NCBI GenBank assembly: GCA_028820215.1
Contig: JAPPKD010000225.1
Span: forward strand, 1,611 to 42,592
Direction of reading: 5' to 3'
Source of the DNA: Spirochaetaceae bacterium
GTDB lineage: Bacteria; Spirochaetota; Spirochaetia; SZUA-6; Bin103
DNA: 40,982 nucleotides
This document shows, piece by piece, positions 22,332 through 30,661 of the stretch. The first letter of the stretch is position 1. Every line of letters starts with the position of its first letter. The notes beneath the pieces are model-generated. The model saw only the letters and a program-made list of their open reading frames with translations, was not told the origin of the DNA and searched no databases. The translations under genes and the position numbers were made by a program.

Positions 22332-22590
22332 CGCCCTCTCCGACATGGTCGCGACGATCAAGCATCGCCTCGAAGAGGGTCAAGCGGTGCTGCTCGGGAG
22401 GCTTACAACCGTTGTTCCGTGCAGATGCCGTCGGCCGCCAGGCAGCGGAGCCGTTCCCTGCCGGACACCCCGCCCATTGTGACGGCTTTCACGTTGGTAC
22501 GGCCGGGAGCCTGTCGTCGCTTGCGGCGGGACGCGCCGGCGCGGGACACAGGCCGCGGGCGATCGGTTTCGATGCTCGTCGCCTTGACCC

Positions 22591-22695
22591 ATGAACACGA
22601 GCGGGTTCTGGCTGGGGCTCCAGGATGACTACGATCTGGAGGAGCAACAGACGCTGATCGCCGACGAACTGGAAGCGATTCCGAGCATCGCCTGA
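22591..22695 (+). pseudogene. Remnant of a HigA-type antitoxin gene (C-terminal end)
   Basis: A 34-codon frame opens at ATG and contains SGFWLGLQDDYDLEEQ, which matches the conserved C-terminal stretch of HigA family antitoxins (pattern s-x-x-F-W-l-x-L-Q-x-x-Y-D-L). The helix-turn-helix part that should precede it is missing or destroyed: the upstream reading has a TGA just before this ATG. No HigB toxin gene is visible beside it. This is best read as the leftover of a toxin-antitoxin module. Confidence 0.6.
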
Positions 22696-22756
22696 CCCGG
22701 TCACCCCACTGACTCGCACCCGTGGGGCGGAGCACCCCTCGCTTGCGATAGACACC

Positions 22757-22787
22757 GACCACGGGGCAGTCGGGACATGCCCCGGTC
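22757..22787. other. Hairpin downstream of the AlbA-type gene
   Basis: Left arm GACC-ac-GGGGCA (22757-22768) pairs with TGCCCCGGTC (22778-22787) apart from a two-base bulge, giving about 10 bp with a 9-nt loop. It lies directly after the stop codon of the minus-strand gene at 22794, so it may help end its transcript, but no T-run follows on that strand. Confidence 0.4.
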
Positions 22788-22793
22788 ATGGTT

Positions 22794-24032
22794 TCAGCGT
22801 TCTGAGCCGCGGCGCAGCGTCAGCCGCAGGTAGTCCTCGGTCGCTTCGAACTCGGGGTCCACGCCGTTGCGGGCTCGCATCAGCGGCATGATCCTGTTGC
22901 GCACGCCCATGCCGCGCGCGTCGGCATAGTTGTAGTCGCGCAGCACCTCGGAGATGAGCAGATTCCGCGGCGCACGCTGGCCGGCGATCATCTTGGCGAC
23001 CGTCATGCCGTTCTGCAGGGCACCGGGGCTGACGATCTCCATCCGATCGACGTAGCGGACGACCTCCACTTCCTCATAGCGCGTCCAGTCGCGATGGGTC
23101 AGCGCGTTGACGACGCCCTCGCGCAGCGCTTCGAGCGGGTAGTGCCAGCGCCGTTCCCGGCGCATCGACTCATCCACCGCGCCGGGCTCCTCGGAGACGA
23201 ACGGGCGCATGGCGTCCGCGAGACGCTCGATGAGTCCCTTCTCGACCAGTTCACGGCCTCCTGGCAAGTCCCGCCACAGGCCGGTGAGCGGCCCCTCGAT
23301 CACCTGATCATCCAGCGCGTCGTACGCCTTTTCCCGCCCCTTGAAGCACATCCAGCGTGCGCCGGCATGGCGCAGCAGGCGGCGCGGACGGTACCCGAAC
23401 AGTAGCAGCCCCGCGATCGTGCACGCGGGCGGGCCGGCGTCGCGTTCCACCATGAAGCCCAAGGCGCACAGGCGTTCGTGCCACGCCGTTTCATCCTGCG
23501 GCTCGCTCGGTTCTCCCACGATCGTGGTGAGGTAGTCTGCCAGGCGTTCCCGACTGAGATGGGCCAAGCCGCTGCCCGAAACCGGCAGCATCTCCGTGTG
23601 CAGCAGACCGCCCGTGGCGAACAGCCGCGCCTGCTGCTCCCGCGTGGCCAGCCGAGAGGTGCTGCCGACGCGCACGTAGATGTCCTCGCGGCCGCGCTGC
23701 CGGACCACGTACGGCTTGACGGGACCCTGCGTGACCGTGACGACGGCGACGCGGCGATCGGGGGCGACCGGCACCTCTTCGTAGAACGGCAGCAACAGCG
23801 GATGGACCATATGGCCGAACACCGTGTCCATGACCCATCGCTCCAGGCCCTCGCGGCGTATCCCGGTGATGGTCCCGTCGTCCTCCACGCCCAGCAGCAC
23901 GCGTCCACCTTGGAAGTTGGCCAGCGCTGCCACCTCTCGCGCCAGTTGCTCGGGCCGCAGCTCGTCCCGCTTGAACTCGACGCCCGAGTTCTCCCCCGCC
24001 TCGATCAGCTCCAATAGCTCCTCACGGGTCAT
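22794..24032 (-). CDS. Schlafen/AlbA-type ATP-binding protein
   Basis: A 412-residue protein with an N-terminal AlbA_2 (Schlafen-like, formerly AAA_4) domain: GENSGVEFKRDEL, VAALANFQGGRVLLGVEDDGTITGI and later YVRVGSTSRLATREQ, a pattern common to this family. The C-terminal half contains LEALREGVVNALTHRDWT and MEIVSPGALQNG, typical of the GHKL-like ATPase part that follows in putative transcriptional regulators and RecG-like proteins. Family members are variously annotated as regulators, RNA or DNA binding, and are frequent in accessory or defence regions. No mobile-element genes are seen beside it. Confidence 0.82.
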   Translation of the reverse strand: MTREELLELIEAGENSGVEFKRDELRPEQLAREVAALANFQGGRVLLGVEDDGTITGIRREGLERWVMDTVFGHMVHPLLLPFYEEVPVAPDRRVAVVTVTQGPVKPYVVRQRGREDIYVRVGSTSRLATREQQARLFATGGLLHTEMLPVSGSGLAHLSRERLADYLTTIVGEPSEPQDETAWHERLCALGFMVERDAGPPACTIAGLLLFGYRPRRLLRHAGARWMCFKGREKAYDALDDQVIEGPLTGLWRDLPGGRELVEKGLIERLADAMRPFVSEEPGAVDESMRRERRWHYPLEALREGVVNALTHRDWTRYEEVEVVRYVDRMEIVSPGALQNGMTVAKMIAGQRAPRNLLISEVLRDYNYADARGMGVRNRIMPLMRARNGVDPEFEATEDYLRLTLRRGSER

Positions 24033-24200
24033 CCGCGGCCCCCCCAGTGCGCGGAGCCGTCACGGGGATGCCTCGACGTGGGCGGCCTCCAACGACATCC
24101 CAGACCACGTCGGGAGGGTAGTCGACCCCACGCAGCCGGTCATAGCACCGATCATACCGCGCGGCCCCTGACAGCGAGGCCGGTGTACGATGGCGGCACC

Positions 24201-25103
24201 ATGGCACGCCGCGAACCGACCATCCTCAAGGATGGTCTTTACTTCCCGGAAGGGCCGCGCTGGCGGGGAGACAGGCTGTACTTCTCCGATGTCCTGGCCG
24301 GCACCGTTCACCGTCTGGGCCTGGATGGAACCCAGGAGACGATCGCCGAGATCGGCGAGCTGCCCTCAGGGCTCGGCTGGCTGCCGGACGGCACCCTGCA
24401 GGTGGTTTCGCTGCAGGACGGCAGGCTGCTCGCCTGCCGGGACGGGCGCTCTGCCGCCGTCGCCGAGATGCGGCGGATCACGGGGTTCCCCTGCAACGAC
24501 ATGGTGATCGACCGCGCCGGCCGCGCCTACGTCGGCAGTGACGACACCGACTTCGACGAGGAGCGGTTGCCTATGCCCGGCAACATGCCGCGCCAGAGCA
24601 GCATCGCGCTCGTGGAGCCGCCGGCGCCCGGCGCCGCCTGGGACGCCCCGCGTGCGGCGCGCATCGTCGCCGACCGCGTGACCTTCCCCAACGGCATGGT
24701 GGTGACCCCCGACGGCGCCACCCTGATCGTGGCGGAGACGTTCGCCGGGCGCCTGACCGCGTTCGACATCGAACCGGACGGCTCGCTCGTCAACCGGCGC
24801 GCGTGGGCCGATCTCGGCGTGCCCCCGGACGGCATCACCCTGGACCGGGACGGCTGCCTGTGGGTCGCCGTGCCCTACTACCGCTACGGAGAGACCGGCG
24901 GCTACCTGCGCATCGCCGAGGGCGGCGAGCTGCGCGACCGGATCGACGTGGCCGGCTACAGCGCTTTCGCCTGCACGCTCGGCGGACCTGACGCGATCAC
25001 GCTGTTCCTGTGCGAGTCGACGGTGCTGGGGCAGCCTCGCAGTCCCGGCGACGGGCGCATACGCATGGTCGAGGTGGACGTCCCGGGCGTCGGCACGCCG
25101 TAG
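24201..25103 (+). CDS. SMP-30/gluconolactonase-like hydrolase
   Basis: A 300-residue six-bladed beta-propeller protein of the SMP-30/gluconolaconase/LRE family. FPEGPRWRGDRLYFSD supplies the metal-binding Glu, ITGFPCNDMVIDRAGRAYVG the Asn/Asp pair, and FPNGMVVTPDG and DGITLDRDGCLWVA the further propeller motifs. Members hydrolyse sugar lactones with a divalent metal, so it could act with the Gfo/Idh dehydrogenases that generate lactones. The ATG at 24201 lies 9 bp after a TACGAT -10-like element, but no good -35 is visible. It is divergent from the AlbA-type gene. Confidence 0.85.
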   Translation: MARREPTILKDGLYFPEGPRWRGDRLYFSDVLAGTVHRLGLDGTQETIAEIGELPSGLGWLPDGTLQVVSLQDGRLLACRDGRSAAVAEMRRITGFPCNDMVIDRAGRAYVGSDDTDFDEERLPMPGNMPRQSSIALVEPPAPGAAWDAPRAARIVADRVTFPNGMVVTPDGATLIVAETFAGRLTAFDIEPDGSLVNRRAWADLGVPPDGITLDRDGCLWVAVPYYRYGETGGYLRIAEGGELRDRIDVAGYSAFACTLGGPDAITLFLCESTVLGQPRSPGDGRIRMVEVDVPGVGTP

Positions 25104-25122
25104 CCGTTCAAGTAGCAACACC

Positions 25123-25452
25123 GTGACGGCTGTGAACGTGAATGAGGTGATCGCAGGGCTCGACCCCGCGCGACGGCGCAAGATCGAGGAACGCGCGGCG
25201 GAGCTCATCGCCGAGGAGATGACCCTGCGCGAGCTTCGCCAAGCTCGGCAACTCACCCAAGTCAGTGTCGCGCGCCAGCTCGGCATCAGCCAGGACGGCG
25301 TCTCTCGGCTGGAGCAGCGCAGCGACTTGCTGCTCTCGACATTGCGCAGGACGGTCGAGGCCATGGGCGGACGCCTCGCGCTCATCGCCACGTTCCCCGA
25401 CCGTCCGCCGGTCGAGCTGTCCGGCATCGCCGAGCGGGAGTCCCGCGATTGA
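25123..25452 (+). CDS. XRE-family regulator, HigA-like orphan antitoxin
   Basis: A 109-residue protein with a helix-turn-helix of the XRE/Cro type (TLRELRQARQLTQVSVARQLGISQDGVSRLEQRSDL) and the following LLLSTLRRTVEAMGGRLALIATFPDRPP that is typical of HigA-like antitoxins acting on HigB/RelE toxins. It starts at GTG 25123, 19 bp after the SMP-30 gene. No toxin gene lies beside it in the usual place, so it is an orphan regulator or the survivor of a lost module. Confidence 0.82.
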   Translation: MTAVNVNEVIAGLDPARRRKIEERAAELIAEEMTLRELRQARQLTQVSVARQLGISQDGVSRLEQRSDLLLSTLRRTVEAMGGRLALIATFPDRPPVELSGIAERESRD

Positions 25453-25521
25453 GGCCGGACACGGTGGGTTCGATGGACTGGCTTGGCACCCGCAGCATGG
25501 CAGCGGCGCGACCCCTATAAC

Positions 25522-25550
25522 TCGACACAGGACGCGGGGTGGACTACGGT
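25522..25550 (+). promoter_or_regulatory. Promoter of the third dioxygenase gene
   Basis: TCGACA (25522-25527) and TACGGT (25545-25550) are 17 bp apart. Eight bases separate the -10 from the ATG at 25559, which predicts a start of transcription at or beside the start codon. Confidence 0.45.
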
Positions 25551-25558
25551 CGTCTCCC

Positions 25559-26398
25559 ATGCTGACGCAGGAACAGGTAGAGGCGTACCGCAACGACGGC
25601 TATCTCCGGGTCTCCAACATCTTCACGGACGAGGAGCTTCGCGAGCTGGAGCGGGAGATGGACTTCATCGTCGAGGAGTGGTGGGGAGAGGACAGCATCG
25701 GCTGGAAGGGGCCGTGGCGAGACCACTACCTGCCGGACGGCGAGCAGGAGAACACCCGCGCCGTGTTCATCGCCAATCCGCAGTTCTACTCGGCGGCCTG
25801 GGGGCGGATCATCTTCCACCAACGGCTGACCGAGTGCGTGCGCGCCCTGGTCGGCCCCGCCGTGCAGTGGCACGGCACGATCCTGCACGCCAAGCCGCCG
25901 GAGCGCGGCACGCCGTTTCCCATGCACCAGGACTACCCGTTCTATCCCCACGACGGGCCGGACTTCGTCGACTGCCTGCTGCACCTGGACGACTCGCCCG
26001 AGGCCTCGGGCTGCCTGCAGGTCGTTCGCGGGAGCCACAAGCAGGGCCCCCTGGAGCACATCACCGGAGACCATACCCGGCCCTACCTGCCGCCGGAGCA
26101 GTACCATCCCGACAAGACACCGTCGGTGGCGGTGCCGGCCATGGCCGGTGACGTGATCTTCTTCAGCTACCTGACCATCCACTGGTCGGACATGAACACC
26201 ACCGACCGCTGGCGCCGCTCGGTGCGGATCGGCTTTCACGAGGCCGGCATGCGGCCGACCTTCGTGGAGCCGAACGAGCCCTACAACAACTTCGTGGTGT
26301 CCGGCCTGAAGCGCCGCGGCAAGCAGAAGGGCCTGACCTACAAGGTGGTGGGCCAGGGCCAGGAGCAGCACCTCAAGAAGCAGCCGGCGCGCGCGTAG
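25559..26398 (+). CDS. PhyH-family Fe(II)/2-oxoglutarate dioxygenase (third copy)
   Basis: A 279-residue protein with iron triad H123-x-D125 (PMHQDYPFYP) and H208 (LTIHWSDMN), followed by RWRRSVRIGF for 2-oxoglutarate binding. VVRGSHKQGP matches the family. The beginning MLTQEQVEAYRNDGYLRV is the usual PhyH start. It has no Shine-Dalgarno site, in keeping with the leaderless promoter. A sulfatase gene follows after 30 bp on the same strand, so the two are probably co-transcribed. Confidence 0.9.
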   Translation: MLTQEQVEAYRNDGYLRVSNIFTDEELRELEREMDFIVEEWWGEDSIGWKGPWRDHYLPDGEQENTRAVFIANPQFYSAAWGRIIFHQRLTECVRALVGPAVQWHGTILHAKPPERGTPFPMHQDYPFYPHDGPDFVDCLLHLDDSPEASGCLQVVRGSHKQGPLEHITGDHTRPYLPPEQYHPDKTPSVAVPAMAGDVIFFSYLTIHWSDMNTTDRWRRSVRIGFHEAGMRPTFVEPNEPYNNFVVSGLKRRGKQKGLTYKVVGQGQEQHLKKQPARA

Positions 26399-26428
26399 CG
26401 CGGGCACCTGAGCGATCCTCCCCGCCGC

Positions 26429-27856
26429 GTGGCTGCCGCACCGTCGCGGACGCGTCCCAACGTCGTCCTCTTCCTGGCCGACGACCTGGGCTACGGCGAC
26501 CTGAGCTGCTCCGGCAACACCGTCCTGTCCACGCCCCACGTCGACCGGCTGGCCGCCGAGGGCGTGCGCTGCTCCCAGCACTACAGCGGCGCCCCGATCT
26601 GCGCGCCGGCGCGGGCCGCGCTGCTCACCGGGCGCTACCATCACCGCTCTGGCGCGCTGAGCGTGGAATCGAACCGCGGCCTGGACCGCATCGCCCTGCG
26701 GGAGCGCACCGTCGGCGACGCATTCGCCGCCGCCGGCTACCGCACCGGCTACGTGGGCAAGTGGCACAGCGGCCTGCACGATCCGAGCTACCACCCGAAC
26801 CGGCGCGGCTTCGCGGAGTTCGCCGGCTTCCTGGGCGGCATCATGGACTACTGGAACTGGTTCCTGAACTACAACGGAAGTCCGCGCCGCGCCGACGGCC
26901 GCTACCAGACCGACGTGCTCACCTTCGAGGCGGTCGACTTCATCCGGCGATGCGCGGCGGCGCCCGGTGCCTCCGCCCGGCAGCCGTTCTTCCTGGTGGT
27001 CGCCTACCACGCGCCGCACGCGCCCCTTCAGGCGCCCGTGGAGAGTTGCGCGCCGTTCCTGCAACGCGGCGACCTGAACCCCGCGCTTGCCACCCTGTAC
27101 GGCATGGTGGCGCGCATGGATGAGGGCATCGGGCAGGTCCTCGATGCGCTCGATGCCGCCGGCTGCGCCGACGACACCGTGGTGATGCTGACCAGCGACA
27201 ACGGGCCCTGGCTCGGCCTCGACCGCTACGGCGGGCGGCGCTTCAGCATGAACCGCTACAACGGCCCGTTCCGCGGCCAGAAGCAGGACGTGCTGGAGGG
27301 CGGCATCCGCGTGCCGGCGATCGTCCGCTGGCCGGACGGCCTGCCGGCCGGCGCCGCGTGCGACGAGATGATCCACTTCTGCGACTGGCTGCCGACGCTG
27401 GCCGCCGCCGCGGGCGTCACCGCGGACGGATTGCCGCTCGACGGCCGCGATCAGCTCCCCCGGCTGCGCGGCACTTCCTCAGCCGGCGCGGCGCCGCGCT
27501 TCTGGCAGTTCAACCGCTACGACCCGGTGCCGTGCTGCAACCTGGCGATGCGCGACGGCCCCTGGAAGCTCTACTGGCCGCGCATCCCGGAGGCGATGGT
27601 CAAGCTGCAGGAGGACAACGTGGCGGTGCGCGAGTTGATGTCGCGCGGGCACTTCGAGATGGCGGTGCGCAACCCGCCGGTCGAGCGCACGCTGTCGGCG
27701 CCGGGGCAGCCGGAGCTGTACCACATCGCCGACGATCCCTGCGAGGCGCGCGACCTGGCGGCGGCCCACCCCGACCGTCTCTCCCGCATGCGGATCGCGG
27801 CGGAGAACTGGTTCGCATCGGTGGAGGCGGAGCGCCGCGCGAACGCCAGCGACTGA
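26429..27856 (+). CDS. Type I (formylglycine) sulfatase
   Basis: A 475-residue sulfatase. The metal Asp pair is in FLADDLGYGD, the formylglycine motif C58-A-P60-A-R62 is present (CAPARAALLTGR) and needs a formylglycine-generating enzyme that is not seen in this window, and YVGKWHSG supplies the conserved Lys and His. SDNGPW and the C-terminal subdomain (LYHIADDPCEARDL) complete the arylsulfatase pattern. No signal peptide is visible, so it may be cytoplasmic. The GTG at 26429 is the start. It removes sulfate from an unknown sugar or phenol; a decayed paralogue lies at 34669-35159. Confidence 0.93.
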   Translation: MAAAPSRTRPNVVLFLADDLGYGDLSCSGNTVLSTPHVDRLAAEGVRCSQHYSGAPICAPARAALLTGRYHHRSGALSVESNRGLDRIALRERTVGDAFAAAGYRTGYVGKWHSGLHDPSYHPNRRGFAEFAGFLGGIMDYWNWFLNYNGSPRRADGRYQTDVLTFEAVDFIRRCAAAPGASARQPFFLVVAYHAPHAPLQAPVESCAPFLQRGDLNPALATLYGMVARMDEGIGQVLDALDAAGCADDTVVMLTSDNGPWLGLDRYGGRRFSMNRYNGPFRGQKQDVLEGGIRVPAIVRWPDGLPAGAACDEMIHFCDWLPTLAAAAGVTADGLPLDGRDQLPRLRGTSSAGAAPRFWQFNRYDPVPCCNLAMRDGPWKLYWPRIPEAMVKLQEDNVAVRELMSRGHFEMAVRNPPVERTLSAPGQPELYHIADDPCEARDLAAAHPDRLSRMRIAAENWFASVEAERRANASD

Positions 27857-27888
27857 CAGCGGTCGGCGCACACCCGTGCGGGACGGCG

Positions 27889-28272
27889 CTAGTCCTGCGC
27901 GGGCAGAGGCAGGGATGTGCCGATGTCGAGCCGGCGAGCGCAGCGGGCAAGGGTGGTGTCGTACGTGGCGAGCCAGGCGCCGGCGGACTGGACAGCGAAG
28001 ATCAGCGCGGCGTCCACCCAGCCCATGCCGCTGCCGGCCAGGCGGAAACGGCGAATGAAGTCGTGCAACTCGCCGGCGGCGGCCGGTTCGCACCAGTCCA
28101 GCGAGCGCATCAGCGCCTCGTTCTCGGCGGACAGGCCGCCGAGCAGCAGCTCACCCACCACGTACGGGTGCACGAGGGCCTGCCCGCTCGTGATCCAGTC
28201 CCTCGCGGCCAGCCCCGACTCCTCCCCCCGCAGGAACCCCAGCCACACGCTCGTGTCGATGAGTACGGTCAC
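27889..28272 (-). CDS. vapC: VapC-like PIN-domain toxin
   Basis: A 127-residue PIN-domain ribonuclease with the four acidic residues in place: D6 (LIDTSVW), E41 (VGELLL), D87 (GWVDAAL) and D105 (ATYDTTL). VapC toxins cut tRNA or rRNA when freed from VapB. It starts at GTG 28272 overlapping the vapB stop (GTGA) and converges on the sulfatase gene. Confidence 0.9.
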   Translation of the reverse strand: MTVLIDTSVWLGFLRGEESGLAARDWITSGQALVHPYVVGELLLGGLSAENEALMRSLDWCEPAAAGELHDFIRRFRLAGSGMGWVDAALIFAVQSAGAWLATYDTTLARCARRLDIGTSLPLPAQD

Positions 28273-28472
28273 TGCCGGCCGCGTGCCGGCCGCTGGCGCG
28301 TTACGGTCTGCAGCTCGGGCTGAGACCCGAACGCCGCGGTCAGCCTGCTGCGCCGCTCGGCGTTGATCAGCTCCGTCAGACCGAGCTCCAGCACCGCCGT
28401 CTTCGTCTTGCCGGGATGGATCGCCATCGCCTCGCGAACCAGGTCGTCGTCGAGGTTGATCGTGGTCTTCAT
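28269..28472 (-). CDS. vapB: VapB-like antitoxin
   Basis: A 67-residue antitoxin beginning MKTTINLDDDLVREAM, the ribbon-helix-helix start of VapB type 2, with the KTKTAVLELGLTELI helix and a basic C-terminal tail that would neutralise VapC. It is 4 bp overlapped with vapC. The ATG at 28472 lies six bases after the -10 TAGGAT; AGGA within that element could also act as a ribosome site. Confidence 0.88.
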   Translation of the reverse strand: MKTTINLDDDLVREAMAIHPGKTKTAVLELGLTELINAERRSRLTAAFGSQPELQTVTRQRPARGRQ

Positions 28473-28478
28473 ACGGCT

Positions 28479-28508
28479 ATCCTAAGCCTGATGACCCATA
28501 TCGTTCAA
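28479..28508 (-). promoter_or_regulatory. vapBC promoter
   Basis: On the minus strand TTGAAC (28508-28503) and TAGGAT (28484-28479) are 18 bp apart, with six bases from the -10 to the vapB ATG. This predicts a leaderless vapBC mRNA. VapB itself probably binds here to regulate the operon. Confidence 0.5.
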
Positions 28509-28529
28509 CCGTATCTATCCTTACTAATT

Positions 28530-28545
28530 TACATATTTATATGTA
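28530..28545. promoter_or_regulatory. AT-rich dyad between vapB and the binding-protein gene
   Basis: TACATA (28530-28535) and TATGTA (28540-28545) form a perfect 6-bp inverted repeat around TTTA. It lies in an AT-rich stretch that stands out from the GC-rich surroundings, upstream of vapB on one side and the transporter promoter on the other. It is a candidate operator for VapBC or another regulator. Confidence 0.4.
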
Positions 28546-28573
28546 TCACCGTCGCCGACCGCCGTCGTCCGGC

Positions 28574-28602
28574 TTGCCTGGTGCGCCCGGCTGCGATACC
28601 CT
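28574..28602 (+). promoter_or_regulatory. Promoter of the ABC transporter operon
   Basis: TTGCCT (28574-28579) and TACCCT (28597-28602) are 17 bp apart. The predicted leader of about 49 nt ends in the AAGGAG site before the ATG at 28658. Confidence 0.45.
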
Positions 28603-28657
28603 GCGCGTCGATTCCATCGGGCAGGCTCCCGGGCCGGCCCATGCACAAGGAGTAACG

Positions 28658-30580
28658 ATGAAAGTCACCGTAGTACGGAGCGTGCTCGCGGCTCTGGCGC
28701 TGTCGCTGTTCGCCGGGGGCGCGGCCTTCGCACAGATGACGTACCAGGAAGCGCCGATGCTGGCCGCCATGGTCGAGGCCGGCGATCTGCCGCCCGTGTC
28801 GGAGCGGCTGCCGTCCAATCCGCTGGTGGTGGAGCCGTTCGACTCGATCGGCACCTACAGCGCCGGCCCGATCCGGATGATGGACGTGTCGGACCGCATG
28901 TCGATCGGCCTGCGGGTACGCCACACCGGCCTGTTCCGCTACAACCAGACCGCGAGCGCGTTCGAGGCCGACCTGGCCGAGAGCCATGCGTGGTCGAACG
29001 AGAACCGCACCCTCACCCTGAAGCTGCGCGAAGGGCTGCGCTGGTCGGACGGCGAGCCGTTCACGACCGCCGACATGCTGTTCAAGTGGGAGCAGGACAT
29101 CCTCAACGAGGAGCTCTCGACGCGCGGCATCGACGCGTTCTTCACGCTGGGCGGAGCACCCGCTGTCTGGGAGGCGCTGGACGACCAGACGCTGAGCATC
29201 ACCTGGGCCGCCCCCAACCCGGTCGCCATGGACCGCTTCGGGCGCACCCACTTCTCCGGAGACAACGTGCTGTTCCAGCCCGCGCACTACCTGAAGCGGT
29301 TCCACGCCGGCTTCAACGAGGACGCCGCCGCGCTGGCATCCGAGCTCGGTTACGAGGACTGGGTGGCGATGTTCCGGGCACATGCCACGCAGGGCTACAC
29401 CCAGTCCGCGGTGATCATCGGCCGCCCCTACATGGACATGCACACGCCGGAGCTGATCGAGAGCGATCGAGTGCTGCTGGTGCGCAACGCCTACTACCAC
29501 CACGTCGACACGGCCGGCAACCAGCTTCCCTACGTCGACCGGCTGGAGGTCAGACACGTCGGCGACCTGGATCTCTACCACCTGAAGGCGTCGGCTGGCG
29601 AGGTCGACTTCGCCGCCTACTACGCCAACGCACCCAGCCTGCCCACCTACAAGGCGGGCGAGGCGCAGGGCGATTACCAGACGATCATCGCGCAGTCGCT
29701 GCGCACGGCGGAGCTGGTGCTGTTCATCAACCACAACATCGACGAGCCGGTGCTGACCGACCTGTTCAACAACCGCGACTTCCGCGTCGCCCTGTCGGTG
29801 TCCCTGAACCGCGACCAGATGAACGAGATCGTGTTCTTCGGCATGGGCGACCCGCACCCGGCGACGCCGCTGAACACCATGGAGTTCTTCGATCCGGCCT
29901 GGTACAACGACAACCTGGTCTACGATCCGGACCGCGCCAACGAGCTGCTCGACTCCGTCGGGCTCTCCAAGCGCGACGCCGACGGCTTCCGCGTGCGCCC
30001 CGATGACGGCGCGCGTCTCAGCCTGGTGATCGAGATCGGCGTCCTGGAAGGGCCGAAGCAGCAGATCTGCGAGCTGATCTCCAACGATTGGCGACAGGTG
30101 GGCATCGACGGCGCCTGCAAGGTGATCGACGGCGCCCTGCTGCGCGAACGGCTGGACACCAACCAGACGGCGATCGCGGCGTGGCACCTGGGCCGCACCA
30201 CCCTGCTCGGGCGCGGCACGCCGGACGAGTTCGCCTTCGAGCGCTGCACGGCGAACAGCTGGGGCCGCCAGTGGTGCCTGTGGTTCGTCACCGGTGGCGA
30301 GATCGGCATCGAGCCCCCTGACGAGATCAAGGCGCTCAACGAGCGCTGGCAGTCGTTCAAGCAGGCCGCCACCGGCACGCCGGAAGCGGTCGAGCGCGGC
30401 AAGGCGTACTACGAGTACTTCGCCAACGAGCTGCCGATCATCCCGACCGTCGGGCTGGCGCCGCATCCGGTGATCATCCACAACCGCATGAGGAACATTC
30501 CCTCCGACAACATCTTCTGGGGCTCCGACACCAACTTCTACGCCCCGTACAAGCCGGAACAGTGGTACATCGCGGAGTAA
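28658..30580 (+). CDS. ABC transporter substrate-binding protein, family 5
   Basis: A 640-residue extracellular solute-binding protein of the oligopeptide/nickel family (SBP_bac_5). A signal peptide is visible (KVTVVRSVLAALALSLFAGGAAFA, split here into basic start, hydrophobic core and AFA site), followed by the family's LKLREGLRWSDGEPFTTADMLF motif. It binds peptides, oligosaccharides or other solutes outside the membrane and delivers them to the permeases that follow. AAGGAG lies 6 nt before the ATG. No lipobox cysteine is seen, so it is periplasmic rather than lipid-anchored. The neighbouring sulfatase, sialidase-like and oxidoreductase genes favour a glycan-derived substrate, which is an inference. 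Confidence 0.92.
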   Translation: MKVTVVRSVLAALALSLFAGGAAFAQMTYQEAPMLAAMVEAGDLPPVSERLPSNPLVVEPFDSIGTYSAGPIRMMDVSDRMSIGLRVRHTGLFRYNQTASAFEADLAESHAWSNENRTLTLKLREGLRWSDGEPFTTADMLFKWEQDILNEELSTRGIDAFFTLGGAPAVWEALDDQTLSITWAAPNPVAMDRFGRTHFSGDNVLFQPAHYLKRFHAGFNEDAAALASELGYEDWVAMFRAHATQGYTQSAVIIGRPYMDMHTPELIESDRVLLVRNAYYHHVDTAGNQLPYVDRLEVRHVGDLDLYHLKASAGEVDFAAYYANAPSLPTYKAGEAQGDYQTIIAQSLRTAELVLFINHNIDEPVLTDLFNNRDFRVALSVSLNRDQMNEIVFFGMGDPHPATPLNTMEFFDPAWYNDNLVYDPDRANELLDSVGLSKRDADGFRVRPDDGARLSLVIEIGVLEGPKQQICELISNDWRQVGIDGACKVIDGALLRERLDTNQTAIAAWHLGRTTLLGRGTPDEFAFERCTANSWGRQWCLWFVTGGEIGIEPPDEIKALNERWQSFKQAATGTPEAVERGKAYYEYFANELPIIPTVGLAPHPVIIHNRMRNIPSDNIFWGSDTNFYAPYKPEQWYIAE

Positions 30581-30609
30581 GCGAGCCTCCGATCCGGACG
30601 TGACCTACG

Positions 30610-30654
30610 GGAGAATGGGTGGCGTGACCCGCCGCTCATTCTCCTTTTCCTTTT
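30610..30654 (+). terminator. Terminator-like hairpin between binding protein and permeases
   Basis: A 15-bp stem with two G-U pairs (GGAGAATG.. at 30610-30624 pairing with ..CATTCTCC at 30630-30644) and a 5-nt loop is followed by TTTTCCTTTT (30645-30654). It should cause partial termination so that the binding protein is made in excess of the permeases. The T-run ends only seven bases before the permease ATG. Confidence 0.8.
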
Positions 30655-30661
30655 CGCGCAC

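Larger units (their letters stand above)
22332..22793. other. Intergenic stretch with remnants
   Basis: No intact gene is visible in this 462-bp stretch. It contains a short reading frame that matches the C-terminal end of HigA-type antitoxins (22591-22695) and a hairpin at 22757-22787. The rest has no convincing coding pattern. Confidence 0.6.

Noticed and set aside
22403..22789. Minus-strand frame of 128 codons in the gap between dioxygenase and AlbA-type gene
   Set aside because: Arg/Ser/Pro-rich, no ribosome site or domain, and it covers the higA remnant and the hairpin.
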